The position numbers and the translations under genes were made by a program. From positions 944,900-1,008,899 of the forward strand of contig WELB01000005.1 of assembly GCA_009602725.1 (NCBI GenBank): a stretch of 64,000 nucleotides of DNA, in the 5' to 3' direction. This DNA comes from Spirogloea muscicola. Its lineage: Eukaryota; Streptophyta; Zygnematophyceae; Spirogloeales; Spirogloeaceae. Positions 1 to 11,684 of the stretch are shown here, one piece after another (positions within the stretch are counted from its first letter, which is position 1; each line of letters starts with the position of its first letter). The notes under the pieces are model-generated. The model had not been told where the DNA came from and searched no databases. It saw only the letters and a list, made by a program, of their open reading frames with translations.

Positions 1-1384
1 CTGCTTCGAACTCTGGGAGTGCACTGAGAGTACTACCGTTCAGGGATGTGACCACCACACATTGGCTCTTCTCTTGGGGTGCAGGAACACAGCAGCCTCT
101 GCAGGCAGCCAAGCAACTGTAGACGCTTACTGTGCTGGCAATGTCAGAAGAGTTAGTAGGCGCTTTGAGAGGCTGGTGTTTCCCAGTAGTATCAATGTAG
201 GTTCAGACGCCGTGGCAGTCTGTGGTGGTGCAGTCAGGCGGGGCAGGCTGAGCTGAGGGTGCAGAAACACTCTGACACCGTCTGCTCAGCGCCGCCGCCA
301 GGTCGTTGCAGCTGCAGATGGCAGCTCACATCCATCTCCTCCTCGGTGGCCTTCTTCACGAAAGTGCCTTGAAGAGTGGGGTTGGATAGGAGCTGCCAGT
401 GCCACGTTTCGGCTGCTCTGTAGATCCTGTCGTTTGTAGGGCTTGTTCGCCTATTATCTCTTTCCTGTCTTCTGCTAATACTCAAAATTGTTCAGGACGC
501 TGTTTACTCTGTCCAGTGGCTCAAAGAATGTGAGCTGTCTATATACTAGCAGTCGTTTTGAAGCCTTTGTCACCAGTGTTAGTAGCCTCAAGATGGCACT
601 ATTTACTTGCTAGTGAGAATTACTTCTATGCAAATAGGAGGAGAAAGAGACTGGATAGCCTTCTACCTGCATTTTTGGAATCTACCGCATACGTCTGGAT
701 TTGTAAGCATGATTGCAGCACTAGCAATGGAGATGGGGGCAATCTTGTCAGGCAATGAGTGCTCCATGGTCAGGCTACTGGACCCCAGCTGTTGTCTCCT
801 TATGATCTTAGTGGCATGCGGCCAAGTGGAGCTTTTTGAAGAGATCAGCTCTTGGCACAGATCAGCTTGTGGCTGCAACGTCGTGGTGGAAAGACGACTG
901 GTTCGGTGTGTTATGATCCCTCTACGCTTGCCGCATGGCAGCTGCTCGCAGTCCTGTGCTGCATTACCAGCTGGACGGGACCTTGTGAGATGGCGGCTCC
1001 AGCATTTGGGGTTCGTCCAGCATCTCAATAGTTTGTTTCCATGATCAAGGCTAGTGAATGAGTGAAAGCAGAGTCTGTGTACGATTATTGTACTGGCCAT
1101 TACGGCAGGTGCTCCTTCGTGAAGCATGCAGTCTTCTTCATCCCCTGTTGCTATTAGGGAACCTTCGGATGCATGGACGACTGTGGATCGATGACCAGGC
1201 TGTGGATATGTCAGGTTGCTGGGGAAACGTCGCACGGCAGAGGACCCGAAGGTACACGATGGAGCCCACCAGATGGCCGACTGGGCTGGCTGACAGCCCC
1301 GCCGGAGATGATGGCCTCCGGTGCAGAAAGCGGTGGTGGCCGTCACGGTGGTGGCAGCGGCGGTGGTGGTGGAGCCAGACGGCG
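1..1384. other. Upstream flank, no gene recognised
   Basis: No reading frame here resembles a known family. The last few hundred bases become GC-rich and probably hold the promoter and 5' UTR of the oxidoreductase that starts at 1385. A 353-codon open frame on the minus strand (663-1724) is rich in Arg, Ala and Gly and lies antisense to the first two oxidoreductase exons, so I take it as a shadow. Confidence 0.4.
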
Positions 1385-4300
1385 ATGGCGGCGCCGCCCG
1401 CGCTGGCGCTGCTGGGCGCTGGCGTCTTCGCGCGCGACGCCTACGCCGGCATCCTCGCCGGCCTCGCCGGCGCCCTCGCCCTGCGCGCCGTCTGGAGCCG
1501 CTCCCGGGTGCGCTCTCGCGCCGCCCGCTCCGGCCCTCGTCGGTCTTGACGAGCCCCTTGACGTCGCCCCATTGCGACGCCATTGCCTTTAACGGCGGCC
1601 GTGCCGTCTGCTGCAGGAGGCGGCGGAAGCCCTGCTGCCCCTCGTCCAGCCCTTTGCGCCAAGCGCCGAGGCTCGGTGGGGCTCCGACGGCCTGCAGGCC
1701 ATTCTGGACGACCCCCACGTTCACTGCGTCGCCGTCGTCCTACCCATCCAGGTCCAGGTCAGTCCGGCTTTCGTGGTGGCCATGGCCGTCGCCGGGCCAG
1801 CTCCCTCCAGCCTCACCCAGTTGCGGAGGAGACCTTTGGAGGCAAAGGCGACAGACACTGGCCTTAGCACAAGAGCAAGGGAAGCAATGCTGGCACATTC
1901 ATTTAGAAAAGTTGTGATTGTGGCCGCCGTTATCTGTGGCAGCTGGTGGGTAAGCCTGCTTCAAGTTATCGTACGCTGAGCTAATCTGACTCCCTTGCTG
2001 GAGGCTGGGACCCAGAGACTTGGCTTGCAGGACGATGCAGTCGAGTTTAACACTCACCTGTCGGTCGTTGTCTCAGTATTTTCCGCTCTGCAGAGTAAAT
2101 TTTGTTGAACCCACTGTCGTCCTGTTGACAGGACAGCCTGAGGTGGTGATCAAGGCATTGCGAGCTGGCAAGCATGTACTCCAAGGTGAGGACAGAGGCG
2201 ATCAAGTTGGCGTCTTGTACAGGCTGATCAGTGGCATTTGCAGTGCAATCGGCACACATTGCAGGGACAGATGATGATGCGCTAGTGTCAACCATGCATC
2301 TTCGTGTGCTCTATTTTCAGAGGGCTTGGATTCACTACAATCTAGCGAATGCAAGCTTCACTTGCACGTCACTGGACTCATTGTTGACTGACAACACGTT
2401 TTTGCTGTCTGCTTTGTTGGTGATGTGTGAACTGCACTGGTTGCAGAGAAGCCAGTGGGAGCAAGTGAGTCACAGATACTCCTTGTGAGACCTACCTGCA
2501 AATGATTCTCAGCTTGTGGTCGTTGAGCCTTCACGTTGCAGTGCCAATCACTGAAGCCACTGTTTCGCGTATCTTATTTGCTTATCGGAGTTTTGCACTG
2601 TCCAGCTGTAGCAGCTGGTCTTGAGATATTGCAAGCCTATCGCAACATTGCTTCATCAGGAGGCCCATCTCCAATCTGGGCCGTCGCTGAAAACTTCCGT
2701 TTTGAAACTGGGCTCGCTGAGGTGAATAGCGTCCAGCTCAGTGAATCTGCTCTTTGTTATTGCTTAGACCAATGGAGCTGTCCAGGCTTTGCAGGCATTC
2801 CACATACTCTAGCTTACGCATTGAGCACTTTTTCTGCACTGATCAATGGAGGTAGTTGACCCTCTTGGTGCAGGCTGGGAGACTTGTTCGCACAATGGGG
2901 AGGCTGATGTTGGTGGAGGTCAATGTAGAAGTTGCCATGAACCCAAGGAACAAGTACTTTGCCTGCGAATGGCGACGAGATCCTGGCTTCACGGTTTGCT
3001 ATCTTGACACTAAATTGTTATCTGCCTTGTCTCTGCCGCCATTCTTCCTCCTGCATATTGTACAGCCCTTGAGTTTGCATGTATCTAAAGGCCCTGAGTA
3101 GCATATATTGTGGTTTGCGGCAATGTCAGGGTGGTTTTATCACAGACTGTGGAGTACACTTTGTAGCCGCCACAAGGCTGGTAAGCATCATACCAGCAGC
3201 CTTGAAGCTGAGTAGTGTGGCTACTATCTGCTTTTTTACCAGTGTAATAAGCAAGAAGATCACATGCACGGCATGGCTGCAACCCTACTTTGTGTGCTTT
3301 AGTGGTGGTTCAGCTTAAGCAGTACTCTTTGCCCTCCTACATCCTGATTCGATCTAGATTTGGCCTGTCTAGCTGACAGGTTCTGAGATTTCCTCTGTTA
3401 GCGGCATTGCTACTCACTCAGAGCCAGCACTACCACCACCAGATAACTTGGTCACACTGTTGTGAGTGTGAATCCCTTGCAGCCGCTTCAAGTTGCTTCC
3501 GATCATGTCTGACACACAAACATTGCGTATTGACGACCAGTGCCTCGCCCTTTTTACATTTGCAGGTCATTTGTCAATGGGGCCATTGGAGTCATGAGCA
3601 TTTGTTACTCTGCACCAAGCAATCGGGTATGCAATGCTGTGTCTTGAATTACTACAATTAATGTCGTGATGGACTATGGCTAAGCAACAGGTCAAATTGC
3701 AAACGTGCAGACGGCCAGCAGCATGAGGGGGGGGGTGCTTGTAGGATCGGTTTTGCCATGGTAGGCTGAACAGGGTGTGTGTCATGCTTGATAATGGAGA
3801 GGAGCTTGCAAAGAGTCTATAAGTCTAGCTTGATACATGATGAAAGTGGGTCAAGAAGGTGCATCACTTTGGAGAAAATTTAAAATGCTCCGGATGTGTA
3901 TTCTCAATGACAGCAAGGACTGCCGTACGTCTGCAGATGAGCTGGCGAGCGGTGTGCTCTGAGGGGACAATTGAGGTGTCGAGAAGCACACAGGCTGGCA
4001 ACTTTGGATACCTGGTGATATTTGTGTTACCCTTTTCCAGAGATTATGAGGAGCATAGCATGTCTGACAGGAAATTGAAAGTACCTGGAGATCTGCATGC
4101 CAGCTCACAGTGTTAGCTCTGTTACCTGGAGATCTTCACGACAGCTCGCAGCGTGAGCTCTAAGGAGGGCTTGTGAGTGGGTCTGCAGCATGATTGAAGT
4201 CTTGCAGATCCTTGTCAGGTGACAGCATCACCAGCTGGAGAGAAGCCTGTGCTATCTTTCCATACGTTTTCGGGCATCGAAGAGGAACTCAAAGTTTTTG

Positions 4301-4669
4301 CCGAAGATGTTGCGAGTGCTGTCAAGGTATGACCCATTACCTTGGTTATGAAGTGGGCCAGAGTCTTGAGATAGCCTTGTGTCACGAGCCTCATCAACGT
4401 GTGGATATGGATGGTAGTTGATGTTCATGGAGGGCTTTCACCTGGCACTGCCACAATTGCAAGAGGCACAACATTCCAGGAGGTTCAGTTTTGTTGTGTG
4501 ATCATTGAAATGCGCTTGATTGCGTTGCGTAACACAGGGTGTCGGAGCAGCCAATGTAGACAAGAGGAGCTCGCCAGAGGAAGCTCTTATCGACCTTGCC
4601 GTCATCGAGGCAGCGCTCCAGTCCGGAGTGCATGGAGGGGGGCCCAGAACTGTGCAGTTGTCCTTCTGA
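1385..4669 (+). CDS. Gfo/Idh/MocA-family NAD(P)-dependent oxidoreductase, 12 exons, 358 aa
   Basis: Exons read as 1385-1507, 1617-1757, 2137-2185, 2447-2464, 2615-2721, 2874-2993, 3130-3180, 3373-3461, 3566-3626, 3937-4014, 4219-4326 and 4538-4669. They total 1077 nt, which is 359 codons with stop. The start is the ATG opening the Rossmann strand: residues 2-16 contain ALALLGAGVFARDAY, with the GxGxxx(A) nucleotide-binding loop. Then come WGSDGLQAIL, the GKHVLQEKPVGA segment (family EKP motif, whose Lys is the usual active-site residue), IWAVAENFRFE, GGFITDCGVHFVA and LPPPDNL. The length suits the plant cytosolic members of this family. Substrate is unknown; no signal or transit peptide is evident. 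Exon 4 is an 18-nt microexon carrying most of the EKP motif. Intron 7 needs the acceptor at 3371-3372 to keep frame. Confidence 0.86.
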
Positions 4670-5985
4670 TCGGGTGCTCAAGTAAGGCTATCTGCTGTGC
4701 AGTATCTGAAGCTGGCATCATGGCATTCTGAGATTGGTGACTGCCCAGTAAGTGCCATGCACCTGATGGCAGATTACATTGCAGAAACATGGTGCCAGTG
4801 AGATAGTCCGATATGGTGGTGTGTTGCGGCTGCCGTTGGGCTGGACGCATAGAACAGTCTCTTAAAGGGTTGGTGAGAAAAGCAAGACCAGGACATTTAG
4901 GTGGAGTTGGGTGCAAGTACCAATAAGATTTTTCCACTTACGATTTTATCAACATTGTCTTATAAGCCGGAACCCAATGACCCCTGCTTTGTGACTGAAG
5001 GAATGACAAGACTGGCAACAAGTCTTCAAGCTCGAAGGAGCCGAGTTGGGCGCATGTTCTATCTGACAGCCTGAGTATAGGCGTGAAGGGGTAGAATGCA
5101 GAGACTGCCTCCCGAAGGAGGCAGTGATGTGCAGAGCCAGTGTTAAGGATGGTCAACAGTCTGGCAAGAGTCGCACTTGACTGAGGGCACAGCAACAAGA
5201 GGTAAACCTACTGCTGCGTTTTGATTTTGTAGCCGCTAGTCAGCACGACCTAATCTGGATACACTATGGGGTGGTAAGAAGTGAAGAAAGTGCCTCGCTA
5301 AAATCCTGAAGCTGCTGCGAGGACGTGCCTGGCACACAGATGCCAGGTAATGCCTGTAACGGATGCAGCACGTGCAAAGGCGGAAAGTCAAGCAAGCATG
5401 GCAAGACAGCTTGGGCTAAGATGCCGCTGCTTGCCGCTCTGTGCCTGTCGCCTTGCCTACTTGTGCCGTTCCAGCTGGAGCTGCAGGTCTGGCCAACTGG
5501 TAGGTATCATATAATGCACGAGGACTCAAGTGGCCAGGGAGGGGGTTCCATCCTGCACAGAGAAGTGGCTGAATTCATCAAGGGGCAGATGCAAAAGCCA
5601 GCTGATTGCATACAGGGTTTGGGATGAAAGTGCATGCATCTACACTACACGGAGCTGCAGGCTGGACCACACTGGGCCTTTCCGTGTCAGTAACAGGAAT
5701 CCAGATGAGTGAAGGCAGGTATAACTGCAGGGGGGGGGGTAGCGAGGTTGGCTGCCGTGGCCAGTGGGTGGGTGGTGGCGCAATTCCATATCTGCTGGGC
5801 TGACCTCCCGCTGCCACCGCCCCCTTTGCGAAAGGAGAGAGAGAAGGCACGCGGCGCATGAATAAAAGGGTGGCCAAATCTAGTAATACACTGTTCAGTG
5901 CAAAAAGTTGGACTACTTCTAGGGAAGCCCAATTTCAATGACTAAGGCAAGAAGGCTTTTTGTTGCTGTTTGCTTGGTTCTTAGG
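4670..5985. other. Intergenic; one unassigned 100-codon ORF (5325-5627, +)
   Basis: Nothing recognisable was found. A plus-strand frame at 5325-5627 begins MPGTQMPGNACNGCSTCKGG and has a hydrophobic stretch (LLAALCLSPCLLVPF), but I see no family resemblance and no exon support. A G9 run lies near 5731. The 3' UTR of the oxidoreductase must occupy the first part. Confidence 0.35.
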
Positions 5986-6039
5986 ACTTCGCATAGGGGC
6001 TTCGCAGCTCCATCCTTGGCAGTACTTTTCCTATTTCGT

Positions 6040-6922
6040 TCAAACAGCGCTTTGGCTCGGCTTGGCCTCCCTCCTTCCTTGGGCTGGCCTCTCACAGCTA
6101 CGAAGGGGCCTGAAGATGCTATGTCAGAACGGGGGAGGATGGACCACTCAGTAGTTACGAGTGAGGACCCTCAAATCCGACAGACTAGCTGCCAGGAAAC
6201 TCTCCCCCTGGCGAAAGCCGGAGGCCGCAGAGAGAGCACGGCCAGCACGCAGATGCAAGGCGTGGGCCATCGACCGCTGAAGGGAGACGGACAATCGCAT
6301 ACGATATTCCTGAGCCCACGAGCCAGCGGCGTTAAAGCCAGCCGGCTCACCGCGCCTGCGGGACACAGCGCGCCCCGCAAGCCTGGCCAGCAGGTCGAGC
6401 CATTGGGACCCGAGAGCCCCGTGCACGTCCACGGCCAGGGGTACGAACTCATCTGCAGCCGGGTGGTCGGCGTGTTTGGCCGCCTTGCTGCGAGCGGCCT
6501 CCGCCGCAGCGTGGCCAGCCCGCGAGGCAGAGAGCCCCGGGTTGGAGCGGTCGACCACATCAGCGATAATGCGCGCGCCGCCGCCCGGCGTGGACGCCAC
6601 CAGGTCGACGCGGCGCGTGTGGAGTCCGTCGGCCCTCTGGAGGATGGGCATGACCGACGCAATCTCCATGGCCACCGTGTATCCGGCCTCTGGAAGATGC
6701 CGAACATTGCATCTCGGAGGAGGTCGTGAGCAGCTGTCCGTTCGCCTCCAGTGGCGCAGCGGAGGATATGCGCCGCCGGGTCCGTCGACCGCACCCCACA
6801 CTCAGAAGCACGCCCAGCAGACGGGGCGGGGGGAGACCCAACAGGCGATGGGTGGCCGCCCGGAAGAGTTCATCCGGCATCCCGAAGGCGTAATCATTTG
6901 GCCCCTTCGAACCTTTTGTCAA
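6040..6922 (-). mobile_element. 5'-truncated LINE-like retroelement, 3' (endonuclease-like) end
   Basis: On the minus strand, from about 6875 down, the frame reads PDELFRAATHRLLGLPP, then a Cys/His stretch (AAHILRC, GGERTAAHDLLRDAM), RADGLHTRRVDLVAS, RIIADVVDRSNPG and the conserved tail YRMRLSVSLQRSMAHALHLR, ending LRVLTRNY-stop at 6148. This is the region after the reverse transcriptase in RT/endonuclease elements common in algae and protists: a zinc-knuckle-like CxC...HxxxC block, then a restriction-endonuclease-like fold (RAD...DV). Frames shift near 6700-6800, so it is not intact. The downstream segment (6040-6135) matches the 3' UTR of other copies and includes the stem-loop GGGCTGGCCTCTCACAGC. 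It differs in sequence from the 7.3-10.9 kb copy, so it is a separate insertion. Confidence 0.75.
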
Positions 6923-7260
6923 TTCTTTTTCGGGCTTTTCACAGCCCCTGCCCCCATTGGGAGTGCCACTTCTTCTTTCTCACAGCCACTCAGCAAGCGC
7001 ACTCAGCAAGCACTCAGCAAGCACAGCCACTGCTGTCAAGTTGGAAGAGCTGTTTCTCGACAGTGTTCCCGGCAGACTAACTGGTCCATCCTCCCCCGTT
7101 CTGCCATAGCCTCTTCAGGCCCCGCAGTCGCTGCTTAGCTCGTAGTTTGGCCCCTTCGAACCTTGTCAATTCTTTTCGGGCTGGCTTCTCACAGCCCTTG
7201 CCCCCATTGGCAGAGTGTGACAACCTTCTAGATTGCCAGTATGTATGGGCATGGACCGTT
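6890..7260 (+). repeat. Two tandem retroelement 3' tails
   Basis: Plus-strand tail units occupy about 6897-6980 and 7070-7215. Each has CCCCTTCGAACC, a TTGTCAATTCTTT-type box, a GGGCT...CAGCCC stem and then TGCCCCCATTGG. The second unit begins with GGTCCATCCTCCCCC, the same 3' UTR sequence that follows the coding ends at 6135 (-) and 33700 (+). AGCAAGCACTCAGCAAGCAC lies between them as a short direct repeat. These are orphan 3' ends with no coding part of their own. Confidence 0.7.
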
Positions 7261-7295
7261 GCATCGACCGCGAACCGTTGACTACTATTTATAGA

Positions 7296-10200
7296 TTAGC
7301 CCGATCCGGCTACATTGGAGCCAGAGGCAGCAGCGAGGGCTCTGCCGGCACGCAGGTGCAGCGCGCGGGCCATTGACCTCTGCAGCGAGACGGCCAAGCG
7401 CATCCGGTACACCTGCGCTAGCGACCCGGCTGCAGGAAAGTCCACCGGCTCCTCATGGAAGCGGCGGACGATGGCGTGGCGGGCGAGCTGGTTGAGCAGC
7501 TCGAGCCACCGAGCGCCCAACACCCCATGCGTGTCAATAGCCAGCGGGAGAAACTCGTCTTCCCGCGGATGATCAGCACATTTGAGCTCCTTAGCTCGAG
7601 AGGCGCAGGCGACCGCATACCCAGCCTTGATGGCACATTGCGCTGGGTGTGAGCGGTCGTATGCGTCTGTGGTCACCACGTCCAGGATAAGGCGTGGCCC
7701 GCCGGCTTGTGGGGTGGCCACAAGAACTACGCGACGTGCGTGAAGACCGTCGGCCCTTTGCTGGAGCGGCATGACGGCGGAGTCCTCCGCTGCCACCGAG
7801 AAGCCAGCCTCCACCAGGATGCCATGCATCGCATCCCGGAGGCGGTGGGCGCGCGAGACTCCACTCGGCCTCTTCCCCTGGGGCCGCGGCTCCAGGCCTC
7901 CCCCTCAACGACGCCCTCACTCTCCCGGACGAGGTATTTCGCAGTGCCGTGCACCGGCTCCTGGGCCTGCCGCCGTCATGCCTCCAGGGTGTGCGTCAGT
8001 GCGAATGTGGCGAGCAAGGGGCCGAGCCTGGGGAGCTGGCCGCTCATGTTCTGCGCTGTTCCCACGGCGGAGAGCGGACAGCGGCCCACGGCGCAGGTCG
8101 GCCTCCGGGAGCTGCAGCAAGGTGGTGAAGGCGGCCTTGTCCATCGCGGCTGCGAAGCGCGCTTGCGCGCGCAGGTCGGCAGTGTGCGCGAGGTGCGCAA
8201 AGGAGACCGCCTGACCCGCCAGGTCCGGGTGCACCGCGAGCAGCTCCTGGTGGGCGGAGCGTAGCGACGCCTGGAAAGGCAGCACACCTGTATCTACCTC
8301 CACCACCGCCTGCTCCAGCGCACGCCGGCCGTGGACCAAGAAGCGCTGGGCCACGGAGGCGGCTGTCTGCGCCCAGCTGCCGAGATACGCCGCCCGGCAG
8401 GAACGGACGAGCGGGCGCAAGCTGAGACCACCGTATCTGAGGGCTAGCGTTGCCTGATGAAGAGCGGCAGGCGACTGGGGGAAGCCCTGGTGGCGGACCA
8501 GGGCCGCCAGGCTCGTCACCATGCCTGCGTCGAAACCCGCGTACGTCGCCAGCGCCCCTAGGGGATGGCGGGGTGGCCCGCGTCAGATACTGGGGTCTCT
8601 GCGCAATGGCCTTGGTCAACATGGCCAGAGCAAGCTGCATATCCTGCAGCTCGGGAGCCGGGCAGCAGGCTGGAGAGGCTCCTCGAGGCGGGCTCGCAGC
8701 TGCCCTTTGACGAAGGACGGCGCACCGATGGGGACCCCCAGGAGGGTGAAGCCGTCTGCAGGAGTCAGGCATCCGGGGGGCAGCGCCAGGGTGGATGGGA
8801 GGTCGCAGGGGGGCCGCGCACTTCGGCGCCCGGGTGGACAGGCCGAGAGTGGCCAGCTGCCGCTCGAAGGTGACGAAGGCCTCCGCCGCGTCTTCCGGAG
8901 GGCCGACCATGGTGGTGTCGTCAGCGAAGGGGGCCAGTAGGACCCCTGGATGTGCCGCCGCGGTAGCCTGCAGAGCCCGGTGGTGAGCGAGCGCAAAGAA
9001 GAAGCCGGCGAGGGGGTCCCCTTGCCGCGTGCCCGCTTGGGACTGCAGGACCTCCACTTGGTCACCCCCCGTCCTCCAGAGGAGGTTGCTGGGCTGACTG
9101 TATCCCAAACGGAAAAAGGGTACCAGGGAGGGGAAGGCGGCCCGGAGCTCCTCCACAATGCAGGCGCGCTCCACGGTGTTGAACGCATTAATCACGTCAA
9201 CTGCCAGTACCAGCCACCCCGGGTGTTGGTCCAAGGTTGCACGGACCCCATGGACCACGGCCTCGCCCCCACTCCGCAGCCCCGCGCCGTATTGATGTGG
9301 CGCCAGGTGCACCTGCGCTGGCCCCGCATGCTGCTGCCAGCGAATGCGGCTCACCAGGCGGTAGAGGACCTCCCCAATGGCAATGGGCCTGACTCCCCCG
9401 CTCGGCTTGTCGAGGGCGAGCAACGTGCTGGTGCACAATACGCAGCCGATGCTGGCCGGCACATTGTCCCGGCCCAGATGCTGGCAGATCTGCAGCAGCG
9501 CGTTGAAGTCCGCAGCCTCTCCCTCGAGGAAGATCTCCCGCAGGTGCTCGGTAAGCATGCGGGAGGGGCCGCGGGCGGCTGCGCGACGGCTGGTCTGCAG
9601 AGCCTTTTTGAGGGCGTTGGCATCCAAGACCATCTCCTCTGGCGGTGCGAAGGCGGCCAACCACGGTGGCAGGGGGGAGCTCGCCGGGGGGTGCAGGGAG
9701 TCCAGGGCCGCCCGAGTCGCCGCATTGGTCGGCGCCAGCATCGCATCGTCGAGGGCCTGCACAGCCCTGGAAAGCCCACCCGCGTGGCCGAAGCGAAGTG
9801 CCCGGCGGACGCTGGCGGCCCTGTCGGGCGCTGCCCCTGTGCCACCACGGTTGGCCGCAGAGGCTGCCGCGGCGGCGTCATGACGCGCCAGAAGCTTCTC
9901 CCAGTGCCCGCTCTCGAACAACTGGACGCGCTCCAGCAGGAGCTGCTGGCCCTGCTTGCGGCTGTCGGGAGAGGCACGCCCGAGCAGCAGCCGGGGGAAG
10001 AGGAGGAATAATTCCACGCCGCCTCGTCCCGGTGGTCCGCAACGATCACTGCGTCACCGGGCGGAGCGCGCGGCAGAGTTGCGGGCGCACCCAGCGCGGA
10101 ACGCGGCGGAGGAGCGGCAGGGCCGCCTGGCGGTGGACTGCGGCCAGGTCGAGGCCAGCCAGCCACTGCCAGTGATGGGGCGTGGGCGGGGACGGCGCGG

Positions 10201-10867
10201 GAGGCCTGCCTGATCTGCCCCGACGACCACCTGCTGCCGCTGCGCTCCGGGCCTGTGCCGCACGGTTGTTGCTGCACGTGCAGGCTCGCTCGTGGTTGGC
10301 CCGGCCGGACCGCGAGGTGAAGGTCCTCTGGCAGTGCTGGCACAGCAGTGATTCGGGCGAGTGAGGGGGGGGCGACGGCGGTGAAGCCGGCTCGCTCGGC
10401 GGGGTTGGAGGCGGCGGTGACGGGGGCGGCGTCGATGGCGCCGACTGCGGAAGGCTGGGCGGTTCGAGAGGCGGGATGGCAGAACCCCTGGCCGCCGCCG
10501 GCGGCGACGCCGGCGGCGGCCCGGAGTTTTGGAGGGGTGGCGGCGGCGGCGGCGGCGGCGCCCGCGACGTAGCGCGAGGTGGGGGAAAGCATGCGGGGCT
10601 CGCCGCCGGGCCGCCGCCAGGCTCCTGACGGTGGCTGAGCCAGCCGGGCTGGCCTCCGCCGGGGTGTTGATGCCGCAGGCCCCGCTCCAGCGCCGGGCCG
10701 GGCTGGTCGTGGGGCGGGCGGGGGCCCTCACGTGGGGCGGTGCCTCGGGCCGCTGAGGCGACGGCGATTGGGAGCTGCGAACCATGTGCCCACGTCGGCG
10801 TGGAAACGAGGAGAGCTCCCCCCCTACCGCGTTTCTGCTTCCCCGGCTCCCCCTGCCCCAGAAGCAA
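7296..10867 (-). mobile_element. Degenerate LINE-like retrotransposon: zinc finger, RT and endonuclease-like domain
   Basis: Read on the minus strand. From 10867: a Pro-rich region, then a C2HC/C2H2-like finger (CQHCQRTFTSRSGRANHERAC). From 10017: the pre-RT motif LFLLFPRLLLG and an RT with LAVDVINAFNTVER (motif A), GTRQGDPLAGFFFALAHH (motif B) and FADDTTMVG, the YADD box with Phe for Tyr. Next come a thumb-like region (RYGGLSLRPLVRSCRAAYLG) and the endonuclease-like domain (RADGLHARRVVLVATP, RLILDVVTTDAYDRSH, YRMRLAVSLQRSMARALHLR). The finger frame stops at 10046, out of frame with the RT. Further frame changes fall near 8900, 8650 and 8500, and 7851-8083 is inverted, so no intact polyprotein is encoded. 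The 3' coding end diverges after AAASG, unlike other copies. The organisation fits site-selective RT/endonuclease LINEs with N-terminal fingers rather than APE-type LINEs. Confidence 0.85.
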
Positions 10868-11152
10868 GCGCGGCCAGATTAACTGGTGGCTGGGAGAGGC
10901 CAGCCCAAAGGAATGGACAAGGTGTGAAGGAGCCGGAGTGCTAAGAATGGGAGAAGGGCTCGCCCATCATGGACCTTGTCCATTCTTTCCCCCCTTCTGC
11001 CATAGCCTCTTCAGGCCCCCATTGGGAGAGCCACTTCTTCTTCAGGCCCCGCAGTCGCTGCTTAGCTCGTACTTTGGCCCCTTCGAACCTTGTCAATTCT
11101 TTTCGGGCTGGCTTCTCACAGCCCTTGCCCCCATTGGGAGAGCCACTTCTTC
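10868..11152 (+). repeat. Hairpin-tail repeats beside the N gap
   Basis: At about 10868-10950 lies a unit (GCGGCCAGATTAACTGGTGG, GGCTGGGAGAGGCCAGCC, then AAAGGAATGGACAAGGT). It recurs almost unchanged at 22238-22325 and, reversed, at 34760-34880. It is the reverse orientation of the tail box. From 10970 to 11152 plus-oriented tails follow (ACCTTGTCCATTCTTT; CCTTCGAACCTTGTCAATTC; CCCCCATTGGGAGAGCC), running into the N gap. Confidence 0.7.
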
Positions 11153-11679
11153 NNNNNNNNNNNNNNNNNNNNNNNNNNNNNNNNNNNNNNNNNNNNNNNN
11201 NNNNNNNNNNNNNNNNNNNNNNNNNNNNNNNNNNNNNNNNNNNNNNNNNNNNNNNNNNNNNNNNNNNNNNNNNNNNNNNNNNNNNNNNNNNNNNNNNNNN
11301 NNNNNNNNNNNNNNNNNNNNNNNNNNNNNNNNNNNNNNNNNNNNNNNNNNNNNNNNNNNNNNNNNNNNNNNNNNNNNNNNNNNNNNNNNNNNNNNNNNNN
11401 NNNNNNNNNNNNNNNNNNNNNNNNNNNNNNNNNNNNNNNNNNNNNNNNNNNNNNNNNNNNNNNNNNNNNNNNNNNNNNNNNNNNNNNNNNNNNNNNNNNN
11501 NNNNNNNNNNNNNNNNNNNNNNNNNNNNNNNNNNNNNNNNNNNNNNNNNNNNNNNNNNNNNNNNNNNNNNNNNNNNNNNNNNNNNNNNNNNNNNNNNNNN
11601 NNNNNNNNNNNNNNNNNNNNNNNNNNNNNNNNNNNNNNNNNNNNNNNNNNNNNNNNNNNNNNNNNNNNNNNNNNNNNNN
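11153..11679. other. Assembly gap (N run)
   Basis: A run of 527 N separates a repeat tail from the GC-rich signal-peptide exon of the malectin-like receptor. The start codon and promoter of that gene probably lie inside it. Confidence 0.97.
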
Positions 11680-11684
11680 CCGCC

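Noticed and set aside
663-1724. 353-codon minus-strand ORF
   Set aside because: Antisense to the oxidoreductase's first exons; Arg/Ala/Gly-rich without domain likeness; GC bias explains its openness.
5325-5627. Small secreted Cys/Gly protein
   Set aside because: Weak hydrophobic stretch only; no cleavage-site pattern, homologue or intron support.
9351-10592. 413-codon minus ORF overlapping the RT
   Set aside because: Alternate frame of the GC-rich element; the RT motifs are in the other frame.
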